Shown here piece by piece: positions 41,279 through 49,908 of a DNA stretch of 64,000 nucleotides. A program made the translations under genes and the position numbers. The notes beneath the pieces are model-generated. The model did no database searches. It was not told the origin of the DNA and was given only the letters and a program-made list of their open reading frames with translations. The stretch's first letter is position 1; every line of letters starts with the position of its first letter. The stretch is from DATHBD01 sp035296325 (GTDB lineage Bacteria; Actinomycetota; Actinomycetes; Mycobacteriales; Micromonosporaceae), in contig DATHBD010000051.1 in assembly GCA_035296325.1 (NCBI GenBank), positions 248,001 to 312,000 of the forward strand, written 5' to 3'.

Positions 41279-41974
41279 GTGAAACGTGAAGCGCGTGGAT
41301 GCCTCAGCGAGCTCGTGGCCGTGCGCCACGGGGAGAGCACCGCCAACGCCGCGATGGCCGCCGCCCGGGTCAGCGGCGAGGAGATCCGCATGCACGGACG
41401 CGACGCCGATGTGCCGCTCTCCGCGGTGGGCCGCGATCAGGCGGCACGGCTCGGCGTGCGGCTCGCTTCCCGGGATCATGACTTCGCCGCCGTGTTGTGT
41501 TCGCCGTACCGCCGAACCAGGGAAACCCTCGACCTCATCGAGCAGGCGCTGCGCGCTGCCGGACGGCCGACACCACCCGTACGCCTGGACGAGCGGCTGT
41601 GCGATCGCCGGAGCGGAGGGCTGGAGATGCTCACGCCCGCGGCGGTGTCGACGGCCTACCCGCAGGAGGTGGCGCGGATGGCGAAGTTGGGGCCGTTCGC
41701 GTACCGGCCTCCGGGCGGCGAGTCGCTGCGCGATGTCGCGGCCCGGCTGTACGACGCCTTCGCTGACATCTGTCGCGACCTGGCCGACACCCGCGTGCTG
41801 CTGGTCGCGCACGATGCGGTGGTGCTGATGCTGCGGGGTGCGATCGAAGGCCTCGGTGAGCGGGAACTGGGCCGGATCGCCGAGGCGGGGCCGGTCCGCA
41901 ACGCGTCGATCACCCGATGGGTGCGCCACAACGGTCGGCTGCGCCTGGCGGAGTACGACGTCACGACCCGGTAG
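41279..41974 (+). CDS. Histidine phosphatase (phosphoglycerate mutase-like)
   Basis: The protein has 231 residues. The catalytic motif is VAVRHGESTANA (His near residue 17). The second phosphate-pocket region is VLCSPYRRTRETLDLI, and the late His is in LLVAHDAVVLML. The longer spacing after RHGES (AARVSGEEIRMHGRDADVPLS) is typical of broad phosphatases of this superfamily. The start is GTG 41279; a CATGCT hexamer 6 nt upstream is the only promoter hint. It is divergent from the zinc-protein operon. Substrate unknown. Confidence 0.85.
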   Translation: MKREARGCLSELVAVRHGESTANAAMAAARVSGEEIRMHGRDADVPLSAVGRDQAARLGVRLASRDHDFAAVLCSPYRRTRETLDLIEQALRAAGRPTPPVRLDERLCDRRSGGLEMLTPAAVSTAYPQEVARMAKLGPFAYRPPGGESLRDVAARLYDAFADICRDLADTRVLLVAHDAVVLMLRGAIEGLGERELGRIAEAGPVRNASITRWVRHNGRLRLAEYDVTTR

Positions 41975-42125
41975 GTGCCGGCCGGAGCAGAACCGGGCCG
42001 CGGGCCCTTACCGTCGCCCGCTCCTCGACCAGGAACGGGTGCCGTTGAGCGGGTTCGTCGGCATCGACCTGCGCCGGTTGCTGTCGCTGACGTCCGACAC
42101 GACGTCGACCACGGCGGGACAGGAC

Positions 42126-42884
42126 CTACGAGCCGGCGAGCACGACGGCGGCGACGCTGCCGAGGATCAGGAACGGACCGTGCGGTATCCGGGTTCCGGC
42201 GGTGGCCCGGCCGGACGCCAGGAGCAGCAGGCTCCACAGCCCCGCCAGCACAAAGCAGGCAGCAGCGCCGTACACCGTGACCTCCCACCCGAACCAACCG
42301 AGGAGACAGCCCAGGCTGAGGGCGAGTTTGGCGTCCCCGAGGCCCATTCCGGCCGGATGAAGCGCGATCAGCACCAGATACACCGCGGCCAGGCCGATGC
42401 CGTTGAGCACCACAGCGAGGATCCAGCCCGGGCGGTGCCCGACCAGTGCCGCCGCGCCGAGGAGCACCAGGACCCCGGCGAGGCTCGCCACGGTGAGCTG
42501 GTCGGGCAGCCGGTGTACGGCGATGTCGATGTAGCCCAGGGCCACCCCGGTGACGGCGATCCAGCAGCAGGCGGCGAGCGGCAGCGCCCGGTCGACGCGC
42601 AGCGCCAGAACCACGAGGACCGCCACGGTGAGCACCTCGACGGTGAACGGCGCCGGACCGATCCGCTGCCGGCAGTGCGGGCAGGCCCCGGTCGACGGCA
42701 GTACCGAGGTGACGCCGCGCCAGCCCGACGCGACGAGGAACTGCCGGCAGTGCGGGCACCGGCGCCGCCACGGCTGGTTCGTCGGCACCGTGTGGTGGAA
42801 GATGCGGGCGCGCTGCACCGGACCGAGCCCGGCCCCAACGGCGACGGCCGCGGCCGCCACACCGAGTGCCGCTCCGACGCTCAC
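42126..42884 (-). CDS. Type IV prepilin peptidase (A24 family), stand-alone
   Basis: The protein has 252 residues. The cytoplasmic zinc-finger-like loop keeps two CPHC pairs (Cys43/46 and 68/71), as in full prepilin peptidases. The catalytic aspartates are Asp120 (GYIDIAVHRLPD) and Asp184 (GMGLGDAKLAL). Seven to eight membrane helices are predicted. It cleaves and may methylate prepilin-like proteins. No pilin, tad or secretion genes lie in this window, so its substrates are encoded elsewhere. The start is GTG 42884. The gap 41975-42125 to the phosphatase gene shows nothing recognisable. Confidence 0.88.
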   Translation of the reverse strand: MSVGAALGVAAAAVAVGAGLGPVQRARIFHHTVPTNQPWRRRCPHCRQFLVASGWRGVTSVLPSTGACPHCRQRIGPAPFTVEVLTVAVLVVLALRVDRALPLAACCWIAVTGVALGYIDIAVHRLPDQLTVASLAGVLVLLGAAALVGHRPGWILAVVLNGIGLAAVYLVLIALHPAGMGLGDAKLALSLGCLLGWFGWEVTVYGAAACFVLAGLWSLLLLASGRATAGTRIPHGPFLILGSVAAVVLAGS

Positions 42885-42926
42885 CTCGGATCAACGCCCG
42901 TCGCGCGGCAATGCTTGACTTTCGTC

Positions 42927-43691
42927 ATGGCCTCATCATCCGACCCGGACACCGGCACCGCCCAGAGCAGCTCCCAGGGGCACGGCGCACCCGTGAACGT
43001 CATTCTCACCGGCACCTCCCGGGGGCTCGGCGCCGCCCTGTTCGACGCCCTCGCCGCCCGCGGTGACCGGCTCTTCGCCATCGGGCGGCGGTTCACCGAC
43101 GACCAACAGGCGCTCGCCGGGTCCGATCCGGAACGGATCGAACTGCACCGTGCCGACCTGGCCGAGGTCTCGCAACTCCCCGCGCCCGCGCACCTCCAGC
43201 GCTTCCTCGCCGCACACGGGCCGGCGCCGGCCGTACTCCTGCACAACGCCGCCGTGGTCACTCCGATCGGCGCGGTCGGTGCGCTACCACCGGCACCTCT
43301 CGCGACAGCCCTCACGGTGAATCTGACCGCGCCGATGCTGCTGACCAACACCTTCCTGGAGGTGGCGCCCCGCCCGGCGCGGATCGTGTTCATCTCCTCC
43401 GGCGCGGCCTCCCGGGTCGTCGGCGGCTTCGCGGCGTACTGCGCGGCGAAGGCTGGCGCCGAGATGTTCTTCAACGTGGTGGCCGACCAGTTCCGCGACG
43501 ATCCGGACGTTACCGCGGTCAATGTCAATCCCGGGCAGATGGACACCGGGATGCAGACCGACATCCGTCAGGCCGGCGCGGCGGGCGCCTACTTCCCGGC
43601 CCGGCAGATCTATGTGGATCGGCACGCCCGCGGCGAGATGGCCGATGCGACGACTGTGGCCCAACGCATCATCGCGGAGCACCTGTCCTGA
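42927..43691 (+). CDS. Short-chain dehydrogenase/reductase
   Basis: The protein has 254 residues. The NAD(P) motif is VILTGTSRGLGAAL, followed by LLHNAAVV (NNAG equivalent), the catalytic Ser in FISSGAAS, and Y-x-x-x-K in YCAAKAGAEMF. The TGTSRGLG start and the sepiapterin/benzil-reductase-like composition suggest an NADPH-dependent carbonyl reductase. The ATG at 42927 gives 22 extra residues; GTG 42993 (MNVILTGTSRG) is a plausible alternative. It is 14 bp upstream of the aldehyde dehydrogenase, a reductase-dehydrogenase pair. Confidence 0.85.
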   Translation: MASSSDPDTGTAQSSSQGHGAPVNVILTGTSRGLGAALFDALAARGDRLFAIGRRFTDDQQALAGSDPERIELHRADLAEVSQLPAPAHLQRFLAAHGPAPAVLLHNAAVVTPIGAVGALPPAPLATALTVNLTAPMLLTNTFLEVAPRPARIVFISSGAASRVVGGFAAYCAAKAGAEMFFNVVADQFRDDPDVTAVNVNPGQMDTGMQTDIRQAGAAGAYFPARQIYVDRHARGEMADATTVAQRIIAEHLS

Positions 43692-43693
43692 GC

Positions 43694-43699
43694 GATACT
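43694..43699 (+). promoter_or_regulatory. Leaderless -10-like hexamer before the aldehyde dehydrogenase
   Basis: GATACT lies 6 nt before the ATG at 43706, in the 14-bp gap after the SDR stop. It would allow separate expression of the second gene. Confidence 0.35.
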
Positions 43700-43705
43700 C
43701 GCGAG

Positions 43706-45226
43706 ATGGCCCCGACACGAGCTCCCGGCACGCCCGTCATCTCCGACGGCGCGCTGCTCTCGACCAACCCGGTGACCGGAGCGGAGGTCGGCCGCTTCCC
43801 GGTCGCCGGCGCGGCCGACGTCGCATCGGCGGTCGCCCGCGCCCGCGCGGCGTCGACGTGGTGGGACGGGCTCGGCTTCGACGGACGGCGCCGCCGGCTG
43901 CTGCGGTATGCCGCCCTGCTGGCCCAGCGCCTGCCGGAACTGGCCCGGCTGGTGCACGAGGAGACCGGCAAGCCGGAGGCCGAGGCGATCGTGGAAGCGA
44001 CCGGCGCCATCGAACACGTCGCCTGGGCGCCCCGAAACGCCCGCCGGGTGCTCGGGCTCCGCCGGGTCCGCAGCTCCCTGCTGCAGGCGGAGTACGCGTC
44101 CCGCCTGGAGTACCGGCCACTCGGTGTCGTCGGTGTCATCGGCCCGTGGAACTACCCGGTGCTCACGCCGATGGGCTCGATCGCCTTCGCCCTCGCCGCC
44201 GGGAACGCGGTGATCTTCAAGCCGAGCGAGTACACCCCGGCGGTCGGGCGCTGGCTGGTCGACGTGTTCGCCGAAGTGGTCGGTGAGCGGTTCGGTGAGC
44301 CCCCGGTCCTGCAGGCGGTGTACGGGTTCGGCGACGTCGGCGCCGCGCTGTGCCGATCCGGAGTGGACAAGATCGCATTCACCGGCTCCACCGCCACCGG
44401 CAGGCTGGTGATGGCCGCGTGCGCCGAGACGCTCACGCCGGTGCTGCTGGAGTGCGGCGGCAAGGACGCCATGATCATTGACGCCGACGCCGATCTGGAC
44501 GCCGCCGCGGCCGCGTGCACCTGGGGCGGCATGACGAACGCCGGCCAGACCTGCGTCGGGATCGAGCGGGTGTACGTCGCCGCGCCGGTGTACGAGCCGT
44601 TCCTGGCCAAGCTTGTGGAGCGCGCGGGGCGGTTGACCGTCGGAGCGGACGGCGACGCCGACATCGGCCCGATCACCATGCCCGCGCAGCTTGACGTGAT
44701 CCGTCGGCACATCGACGACGCGATCGCCTCCGGTGGCCGCGCGGTCCTCGGCGGGCCGGACGCGGTGAACCCGCCCTATGTGCGGCCGACCATCCTGGTG
44801 GACGTACCGGAAGATGCCGAAGCGGTGCGCGAGGAGACGTTCGGGCCGACCCTGACGGTGACCCGGGTCGCCGATGCCGAGGAGGGTGTCCGGCTGGCCA
44901 ACGCGTCGAAGTACGCCCTGGGCGGTGCGGTCTTCTCGCGTTCGCGCGGGTTGACCCTCGCGCGAAGGCTGCGCTCCGGCATGACGGCGGTGAACTCCGC
45001 CATCTCGTTCGCCGGCATGTCGTCCCTGCCGTTCGGCGGGTCCGGCGACTCCGGCTTCGGCCGGATCCACGGCGACGACGGGCTCCGCGAGTTCACCCGG
45101 GCCAAGGCGATCACCATCCGGCGCGGACCGTCGCCGATTCCGTCCCTGACCTTCGACCGGACGCCGCGCTCAGTGGCGCGGATCGTCCGCGTGGTGCGCC
45201 TGCTGCACGGGCGCGCCCGCCGCTAA
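43706..45226 (+). CDS. Aldehyde dehydrogenase family protein (succinate-semialdehyde DH-like)
   Basis: The protein has 506 residues. The NAD-dependent ALDH core is clear: GPWNYPVLTP, KPSEYTP, FTGSTATGR, catalytic Glu in LECGGKDAMII and catalytic Cys in NAGQTCVGIERV. LPFGGSGDSGFGRIHG completes the oligomerisation end. It oxidises an aldehyde to the acid; the group is usually annotated succinate-semialdehyde dehydrogenase, but the substrate is not fixed by sequence. A basic Arg-rich C-terminus extends about 30 residues past the usual end. It is cotranscribed with the SDR gene. Confidence 0.88.
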   Translation: MAPTRAPGTPVISDGALLSTNPVTGAEVGRFPVAGAADVASAVARARAASTWWDGLGFDGRRRRLLRYAALLAQRLPELARLVHEETGKPEAEAIVEATGAIEHVAWAPRNARRVLGLRRVRSSLLQAEYASRLEYRPLGVVGVIGPWNYPVLTPMGSIAFALAAGNAVIFKPSEYTPAVGRWLVDVFAEVVGERFGEPPVLQAVYGFGDVGAALCRSGVDKIAFTGSTATGRLVMAACAETLTPVLLECGGKDAMIIDADADLDAAAAACTWGGMTNAGQTCVGIERVYVAAPVYEPFLAKLVERAGRLTVGADGDADIGPITMPAQLDVIRRHIDDAIASGGRAVLGGPDAVNPPYVRPTILVDVPEDAEAVREETFGPTLTVTRVADAEEGVRLANASKYALGGAVFSRSRGLTLARRLRSGMTAVNSAISFAGMSSLPFGGSGDSGFGRIHGDDGLREFTRAKAITIRRGPSPIPSLTFDRTPRSVARIVRVVRLLHGRARR

Positions 45227-45295
45227 CGCACCGGCGTGGATGCCACCCGAGACCGCAGTGCGGTGAACAACTCCAGCAGCACCTGAAGCCGGCCG

Positions 45296-45994
45296 CTAGA
45301 AGAGCGTCAGCTCGTCCCGCTTCATGCCACGCAGGGCGTCGTAATCCACCACAACGCACCGGATGCCGCGATCCTCGGCCAGCGTGCGGGCCTGCGGCGC
45401 GATGGCCTGCGCGGCCAGCATGCCCCCCACCGGAGCCAGGATCGGATCGCGATTCAACAGTTCGAGGTACCGGCTGAGCTGCTCGACGGCGTCCATCCCG
45501 GCGCGCCGCTTCACCTCGACCGCCCAGTGCTTCACCGCGGCCGGGTGGGTCACCTCCACGGTGACAGCCGGGCCGGCAGCACCGCGGCAGAGCAGGTCGA
45601 CCGGGCCGATCGCGGTCGGGTACTCACGCCGTACCAGCGTGAGGCCTTCGCCGAGGGCCACCGGCGTGGCGGCCAGCAGTTCCTGCAGGTGCGCCTCGAC
45701 GCCGTCCTTGACCAGCCCCGGGTCCACCCCGAGCTCATGCGACGAGTCGTGGAACACCTCATCGAGCGTGATCCGCAGCTCCTCACCGGCCTTGTTGACC
45801 ACCCGCCAGACGCCCGGCGCCTCCTCGATCCGGCAGGGCGGGCTCATCCAATTGAGCGGTTTATACGCCCGATCGTCGGCGTGGATCGACACGGAACCGT
45901 CGGCCTTTACCATGAGCAATCGAGGCGCCAGGGGCAGGTGAGCGGTGAGCCGACCGATGTAGTCGACGGAGCACCGAGCTATGACAAGCCGCAC
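45296..45994 (-). CDS. nucS: Mismatch-specific endonuclease NucS (EndoMS) with an insertion at the active site
   Basis: The protein has 232 residues from GTG 45994, giving MRLVIARCSVDYIGRL, the standard N-terminus. The nuclease core has DSSHELGVDPGLVKDGVEA, GPVDLLCRG and VEVKRR (residues 159-164, with the catalytic Glu and Lys). The C-terminus DELTLF is the sliding-clamp-binding motif. NucS makes double-strand cuts at G:T-type mismatches and replaces MutS/MutL in actinobacteria. Just before VEVKRR there are about 13 extra residues (near 145-157, TVEVTHPAAVKHW) that I do not recall in other NucS proteins. The gene is convergent with the ALDH gene and divergent from DUF4259. Confidence 0.93.
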   Translation of the reverse strand: MRLVIARCSVDYIGRLTAHLPLAPRLLMVKADGSVSIHADDRAYKPLNWMSPPCRIEEAPGVWRVVNKAGEELRITLDEVFHDSSHELGVDPGLVKDGVEAHLQELLAATPVALGEGLTLVRREYPTAIGPVDLLCRGAAGPAVTVEVTHPAAVKHWAVEVKRRAGMDAVEQLSRYLELLNRDPILAPVGGMLAAQAIAPQARTLAEDRGIRCVVVDYDALRGMKRDELTLF

Positions 45995-46074
45995 GACGGT
46001 CGAGCGTAGTGCACGCATCACCGGATACCAGTGCCGCCACCGTGTCAGAATGACGGCGTTCAGAGGGGGTTGTT

Positions 46075-46485
46075 ATGGGTGCATGGGGTACCGGGCCGTT
46101 CGACAACGACGACGCCGCGGACTTTTCCGCTGAGCTCGACGAGGCGGACCCGACCGATCGGGCCAATCTGATCCGCAGCGCGCTGCAGGCGGCCGTCGAC
46201 ACCGACGATTACCTGGACGTGGACACCGGAGGGCGGGCGGTCGCCGCCGCGGCGCTGGTGGCGGCGAGCCGACCCGGCGGTACGCCGATCGAGGTCTCGT
46301 ACGGCCCGGAGTTCCTCGCCCTCGACCAGCCGCTCGACCTGCCCGACGACCTCGTGGAGTTGGCTCGGCAGGCGCTGGACCGCGTGCGGGCCGAGGACTC
46401 GGAATGGCGCGAGCTCTGGGAGGACTCCACCGAGTCCGACGATGCCCTGGCCAACCTGCGTACGCTGCAGGAGTCACTGGTCTGA
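46075..46485 (+). CDS. DUF4259 protein
   Basis: The protein has 136 residues and is acidic. The DUF4259 hallmark MGAWGTGPFDNDDAADF is at the N-terminus, with the rest helical (SALQAAVDTDDYLDVDTG, then ELARQALDRVRAE). It is cytoplasmic and its function is unknown. A GAGGGGG Shine-Dalgarno precedes ATG 46075, and a CAGAAT hexamer stands about 24 nt upstream. It is divergent from nucS over 80 bp. Confidence 0.85.
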   Translation: MGAWGTGPFDNDDAADFSAELDEADPTDRANLIRSALQAAVDTDDYLDVDTGGRAVAAAALVAASRPGGTPIEVSYGPEFLALDQPLDLPDDLVELARQALDRVRAEDSEWRELWEDSTESDDALANLRTLQESLV

Positions 46486-46565
46486 CCACGCCCGCGGCGT
46501 GCCATCGGCGTCCACCGCGGACGGGTGCCGGCACGGTCTGACGCGCGCGGTTGGCGCGCCGGTGC

Positions 46566-46571
46566 CATGCT
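46566..46571 (+). promoter_or_regulatory. Leaderless -10-like hexamer of the DUF4126 gene
   Basis: CATGCT lies 6 nt before the GTG at 46578, the same hexamer and spacing as before the phosphatase gene at 41279. Confidence 0.35.
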
Positions 46572-46577
46572 GGGAGT

Positions 46578-47171
46578 GTGCTGGAGACATTGACCGGGGT
46601 CGGGCTCGCCTCGTCGGCGGGTCTGAACGCCTACATCCCACTGCTGATGATCGGCGTACTCGCCCGGTACACCGATCTGATCAACCCGCCCGCGGGCTGG
46701 CAGTGGCTGGAGAACGGCTGGGTGGTCGCCATCCTGGCCGTCCTGCTCCTGATCGAGATGGTCGCCGACAAGGTGCCCGTGGTCGATCACCTCAACGACC
46801 TGGTGCAGACGGTGGTCCGGCCCACCTCCGGCGGCCTGGCGTTCGGCGCGGCGTCGAGCTCGGAGACGGTGACCGTCACCGACCCGTCCGCGTTCTTCAC
46901 CACGCACCAATGGGTGCCGATAGCGGTCGGCATGGTCATCTCGTTCGCCGTGCACGGCATGAAGTCGGCCGCCCGACCGGTCATCAACACCACGACGGCC
47001 GGCATGGGCGCCCCCGTGGCGAGTACGGCCGAAGACTTCACAGCGGTGATCATGTCGTTCGCCGCGATCCTGGTGCCGGTACTGGTCGGCGTGCTTGTGC
47101 TGGCGCTGATCGGCGTCTTCGCCTGGTTGATGAGCCGGCGCAAGCGCCGCCGGGGCCTGCTGGCCCGGTAG
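46578..47171 (+). CDS. DUF4126 membrane protein
   Basis: The protein has 197 residues from GTG 46578. The motif GVGLASSAGLNAYIPLLMIGV and the DKVPVVDHLND signature identify DUF4126, a small membrane family of unknown function. There are about five hydrophobic segments. The end is basic (RRKRRRG), probably cytoplasmic. It stands between DUF4259 and the ABC exporter on the same strand without clear coupling. Confidence 0.82.
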   Translation: MLETLTGVGLASSAGLNAYIPLLMIGVLARYTDLINPPAGWQWLENGWVVAILAVLLLIEMVADKVPVVDHLNDLVQTVVRPTSGGLAFGAASSSETVTVTDPSAFFTTHQWVPIAVGMVISFAVHGMKSAARPVINTTTAGMGAPVASTAEDFTAVIMSFAAILVPVLVGVLVLALIGVFAWLMSRRKRRRGLLAR

Positions 47172-47254
47172 GCCAAAATCGACCGCACCGTCGCCGCACC
47201 GTGGCGGCTGGCGCGCCGGGGCGGGAGGCGGCCGGCCCCGAATCGGCCGGGTCG

Positions 47255-47260
47255 TACCAT
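47255..47260 (+). promoter_or_regulatory. -10-like hexamer before the ABC exporter operon
   Basis: TACCAT ends 5 nt before GTG 47266, a close TANNNT match. Possible leaderless start of the two-gene ABC operon. Confidence 0.35.
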
Positions 47261-47265
47261 ACGGT

Positions 47266-48114
47266 GTGACCGACGGGCCGGCGATCGACGTCCGGGGGCT
47301 GCGCAAGGCGTACGGGTCGACGGTTGCCGTTGAGTCCCTCGACCTCGCGGTGGCCCCCGGCGAGGTGTTCGCGCTGCTTGGCCCCAACGGCGCCGGCAAG
47401 ACCACGACGCTCGAGATACTCGAGGGCTACCGCCGCGCTGATGCCGGCACGGTGGCTGTGCTGGGTGAAAACCCACAGCGGGCCGGGGCGGCGTGGCGCT
47501 CCCGGATCGGGATCGTGCTGCAGAGCACCGGCGAATTCGACGAACTCACCGTCGCCGAGGTGGTTCACCACTTCGCGACGTACTACCGCAACGCTGACGA
47601 CCCGGACGCGGTGATCGAGCGCGTCGGGCTGACCGACAAGCGCGGTACCCGCACCAGGCGCCTGTCCGGCGGCCAGAAGCGCCGCCTCGACGTCGCACTG
47701 GGCATCGTCGGCCGCCCGGAACTGCTCTTCCTTGACGAGCCGACGACCGGCTTCGACCCGGAGGCCCGGCGTGGGCTGTGGGAGGTGATCCGGGCGCTCG
47801 CGGCCGCGGGGACCACCATCCTGCTGACCACGCACTACCTCGACGAGGCGGAGGCACTCGCCGACCGGGTCGGGGTGCTCTCCGCCGGTCGACTGCTGGC
47901 CGTGGCGGCCCCGGCGGAACTCGGTGATCGGCGGCGGGCCAGGGCAACCGTCCGGTGGATCGGCCCGGACGGGCCCGAGCAGGAGGAGACGGACACGCCC
48001 GCCGCACTCGTCGGCAGTCTCGCCGAGCGCTTCACCGGCGAGGTGCCGGGCCTGACGGTGACCCGTCCGACGCTGGAGGACGTGTACCTGTCGATGATCG
48101 GAGCGGGCCGTTGA
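47266..48114 (+). CDS. ABC transporter ATP-binding protein (DrrA/CcmA type)
   Basis: The protein has 282 residues from GTG 47266. Walker A is LGPNGAGKTTT, the signature LSGGQKRRLDVALG, Walker B LLFLDEPTTGFDP, and the H-loop ILLTTHYLDEAE. The C-terminal region (about 215-282) resembles DrrA-type exporters. The stop overlaps the permease start. Such pairs export drugs, lipids or peptides; the cargo is not visible from sequence. Confidence 0.9.
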   Translation: MTDGPAIDVRGLRKAYGSTVAVESLDLAVAPGEVFALLGPNGAGKTTTLEILEGYRRADAGTVAVLGENPQRAGAAWRSRIGIVLQSTGEFDELTVAEVVHHFATYYRNADDPDAVIERVGLTDKRGTRTRRLSGGQKRRLDVALGIVGRPELLFLDEPTTGFDPEARRGLWEVIRALAAAGTTILLTTHYLDEAEALADRVGVLSAGRLLAVAAPAELGDRRRARATVRWIGPDGPEQEETDTPAALVGSLAERFTGEVPGLTVTRPTLEDVYLSMIGAGR

Positions 48115-48887
48115 GAGTGGGACTCGGCCGAGGTGCTCTGGAGATCAAGCAGTTCCTCCGGAGCCGGGAGTCGGTCGTCTTCACCCTGCTGTTCCCGGTC
48201 GCGCTGGTGGTGATCTTCGGTGCCATCTTCCAGCGCGACCTGGCGCCCGGGGTGACCTTCACCCAGTACTTCGTGACCGGCATGATCGCGGCCGGCCTGC
48301 TGGTGACCGGGTTTCAGACGCTCGCTATCCAGATCCCCATCGAGCGGGACAAGGGCGTGCTCAAACGGCTGCGCGGCACACCCATGCCGTCGTCGGCGTA
48401 CTTCGTCGGCAAGGTCGTCATGGTGCTCGTCATCGGGATCGCCGAAACGGTGGTGCTGCTCGCCATCGCGGTGGCGTTCTACGGCGTGACGCTGCCGGGC
48501 AGCGCCGGGCGCTGGGTGACGTTCGGGTGGGTGGCGGTGCTCGGGATCACCGCCTGCACCCTGTCCGGGATCGCGTTCTCCTCGCTCGCCCGCACCGGGC
48601 GCGGCGCACCGGCAATGGTCACGCCGGTGGCGCTCATCCTCCAGTTCGTCTCCGGAGTCTTCTACGTGTTCACCGAGCTGCCAGCCTGGATGCAGCAGTT
48701 CGCGGCGCTCTTCCCGCTGAAGTGGATGTGTCAGGGCATGCGCTCCGTGTTCCTGCCCGCCACCTACGCCGCCAACGAGGCGGCGGGCTCGTGGGAGTTG
48801 GGGCGGGTGGCGCTGGTACTGGCCGCCTGGTGCGTCGGCGGGCTGGCCCTGTGCCTGCTGACGTTCCGGTGGACGCCACCCGACTGA
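48111..48887 (+). CDS. ABC-2 type permease (DrrB type)
   Basis: The protein has 258 residues with six membrane segments. The TTG at 48111 overlaps the ATPase stop by 4 bp (TTGA), a coupling arrangement; GTG 48117 is an alternative. The ABC-2 signature is seen in IPIERDKGVLKRLRGTPMPSS and in SGVFYVFTELPAWMQQFAALFP. With the preceding ATPase it forms an exporter dimer of dimers. There is no self-resistance or biosynthetic neighbour. Confidence 0.87.
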   Translation: MRVGLGRGALEIKQFLRSRESVVFTLLFPVALVVIFGAIFQRDLAPGVTFTQYFVTGMIAAGLLVTGFQTLAIQIPIERDKGVLKRLRGTPMPSSAYFVGKVVMVLVIGIAETVVLLAIAVAFYGVTLPGSAGRWVTFGWVAVLGITACTLSGIAFSSLARTGRGAPAMVTPVALILQFVSGVFYVFTELPAWMQQFAALFPLKWMCQGMRSVFLPATYAANEAAGSWELGRVALVLAAWCVGGLALCLLTFRWTPPD

Positions 48888-48982
48888 CCAGCGGCGGCGT
48901 ACGCACAGGGCACCCACAGCCGGCACCCAGGTCGCTGGGTGGTTCGGCGCGGAGCATGGGAAGCCCAGCAGGAAGGCACCCG

Positions 48983-49882
48983 ATGATCGAGCGCGGACAC
49001 CACGACGAGGCCGATCTGCACGAACATGACCGCGGGCTGTCCCACGACCTGCCCACCCTGGTGAGCCGACGGCGCCTGCTGAGCTTCTTCGGCGGTGCCG
49101 GCCTGGCGGCGCTGACCGGGGGCGCCATGGCCGGCTGCGGGGACGGCTCGGCCGCGGACGACACCGCAGCGCCCGCGGGAAGCGCGACGGCCGGTGGCGC
49201 GGGTACGCCGGGCACGGGTACGCCGGGCACGGGTACAAGCGGTTCCGCCGCGGCGGCAGGCACGAAGATCCCGCAGGAAACCGCTGGGCCCTTTCCCGGC
49301 GACGGCTCCAACGGGGTGAACATCCTGAACCGGAGCGGCGTGGTGCGCAGTGACATCACCGGCAGCTTCGCCACCGCTTCCGCTGTGGCTCGGGGCGTGC
49401 CGCTGCGGATGGTCCTCACCGTCCTCGACACCGCCAACGGGTCCGCCCCGCTCGCCGGTGCCGCCGTCTACGTGTGGCAGTGCGATCGGGAGGGCCGCTA
49501 TTCGATGTACTCCCCGGGCGTCGAGGCCGAGAACTATCTGCGAGGGGTCCAGGAGACCGACGCCGCGGGGAGGGTCACCTTCGCCAGCATCTACCCGGGC
49601 GCGTACCCGGGTCGCTGGCCGCACATCCACTTCGAGGTGTACCCCAGCCTCGCCAAGGCCGGTACGGCCAGCGACCGGTTGCGGACGTCGCAGCTGGCGC
49701 TGCCCGAGGACGCCAGTCGACTGGTGTACGCGACCGAAGGCTACGGCGCGAGCCCGGCCAACCTCGCCCGGACCAGCCTGTCCAGGGACATGGTCTTCCG
49801 CGACGGGTACTCCCTGCAGATGGCCACGGTGACCGGCACCACCACCGCCGGGATGACCGCCACGCTCAACGTGCCGGTCTGA
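48983..49882 (+). CDS. Tat-exported intradiol ring-cleavage dioxygenase-like lipoprotein
   Basis: The protein has 299 residues from ATG 48983 behind AGGAAGG. A twin-arginine signal is visible: SRRRLLSFFGG (Arg29-Arg30), a hydrophobic run, and a lipobox-like AMAGC (Cys52). A Gly/Thr/Ala spacer with (GTPGTGT) repeats follows. The catalytic beta-domain carries KIPQETAGPFPG, AAVYVWQCDREGRYSMYS with iron-ligand tyrosines, and RWPHIHFEVY with the two His. It is an Fe(III) catechol-type dioxygenase moved folded to the cell surface. Substrate unknown. One copy of the 57-bp element starts 26 bp after the stop. Confidence 0.85.
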   Translation: MIERGHHDEADLHEHDRGLSHDLPTLVSRRRLLSFFGGAGLAALTGGAMAGCGDGSAADDTAAPAGSATAGGAGTPGTGTPGTGTSGSAAAAGTKIPQETAGPFPGDGSNGVNILNRSGVVRSDITGSFATASAVARGVPLRMVLTVLDTANGSAPLAGAAVYVWQCDREGRYSMYSPGVEAENYLRGVQETDAAGRVTFASIYPGAYPGRWPHIHFEVYPSLAKAGTASDRLRTSQLALPEDASRLVYATEGYGASPANLARTSLSRDMVFRDGYSLQMATVTGTTTAGMTATLNVPV

Positions 49883-49908
49883 ACCGCCCTCGGGTCGGCA
49901 GGCGTCGC

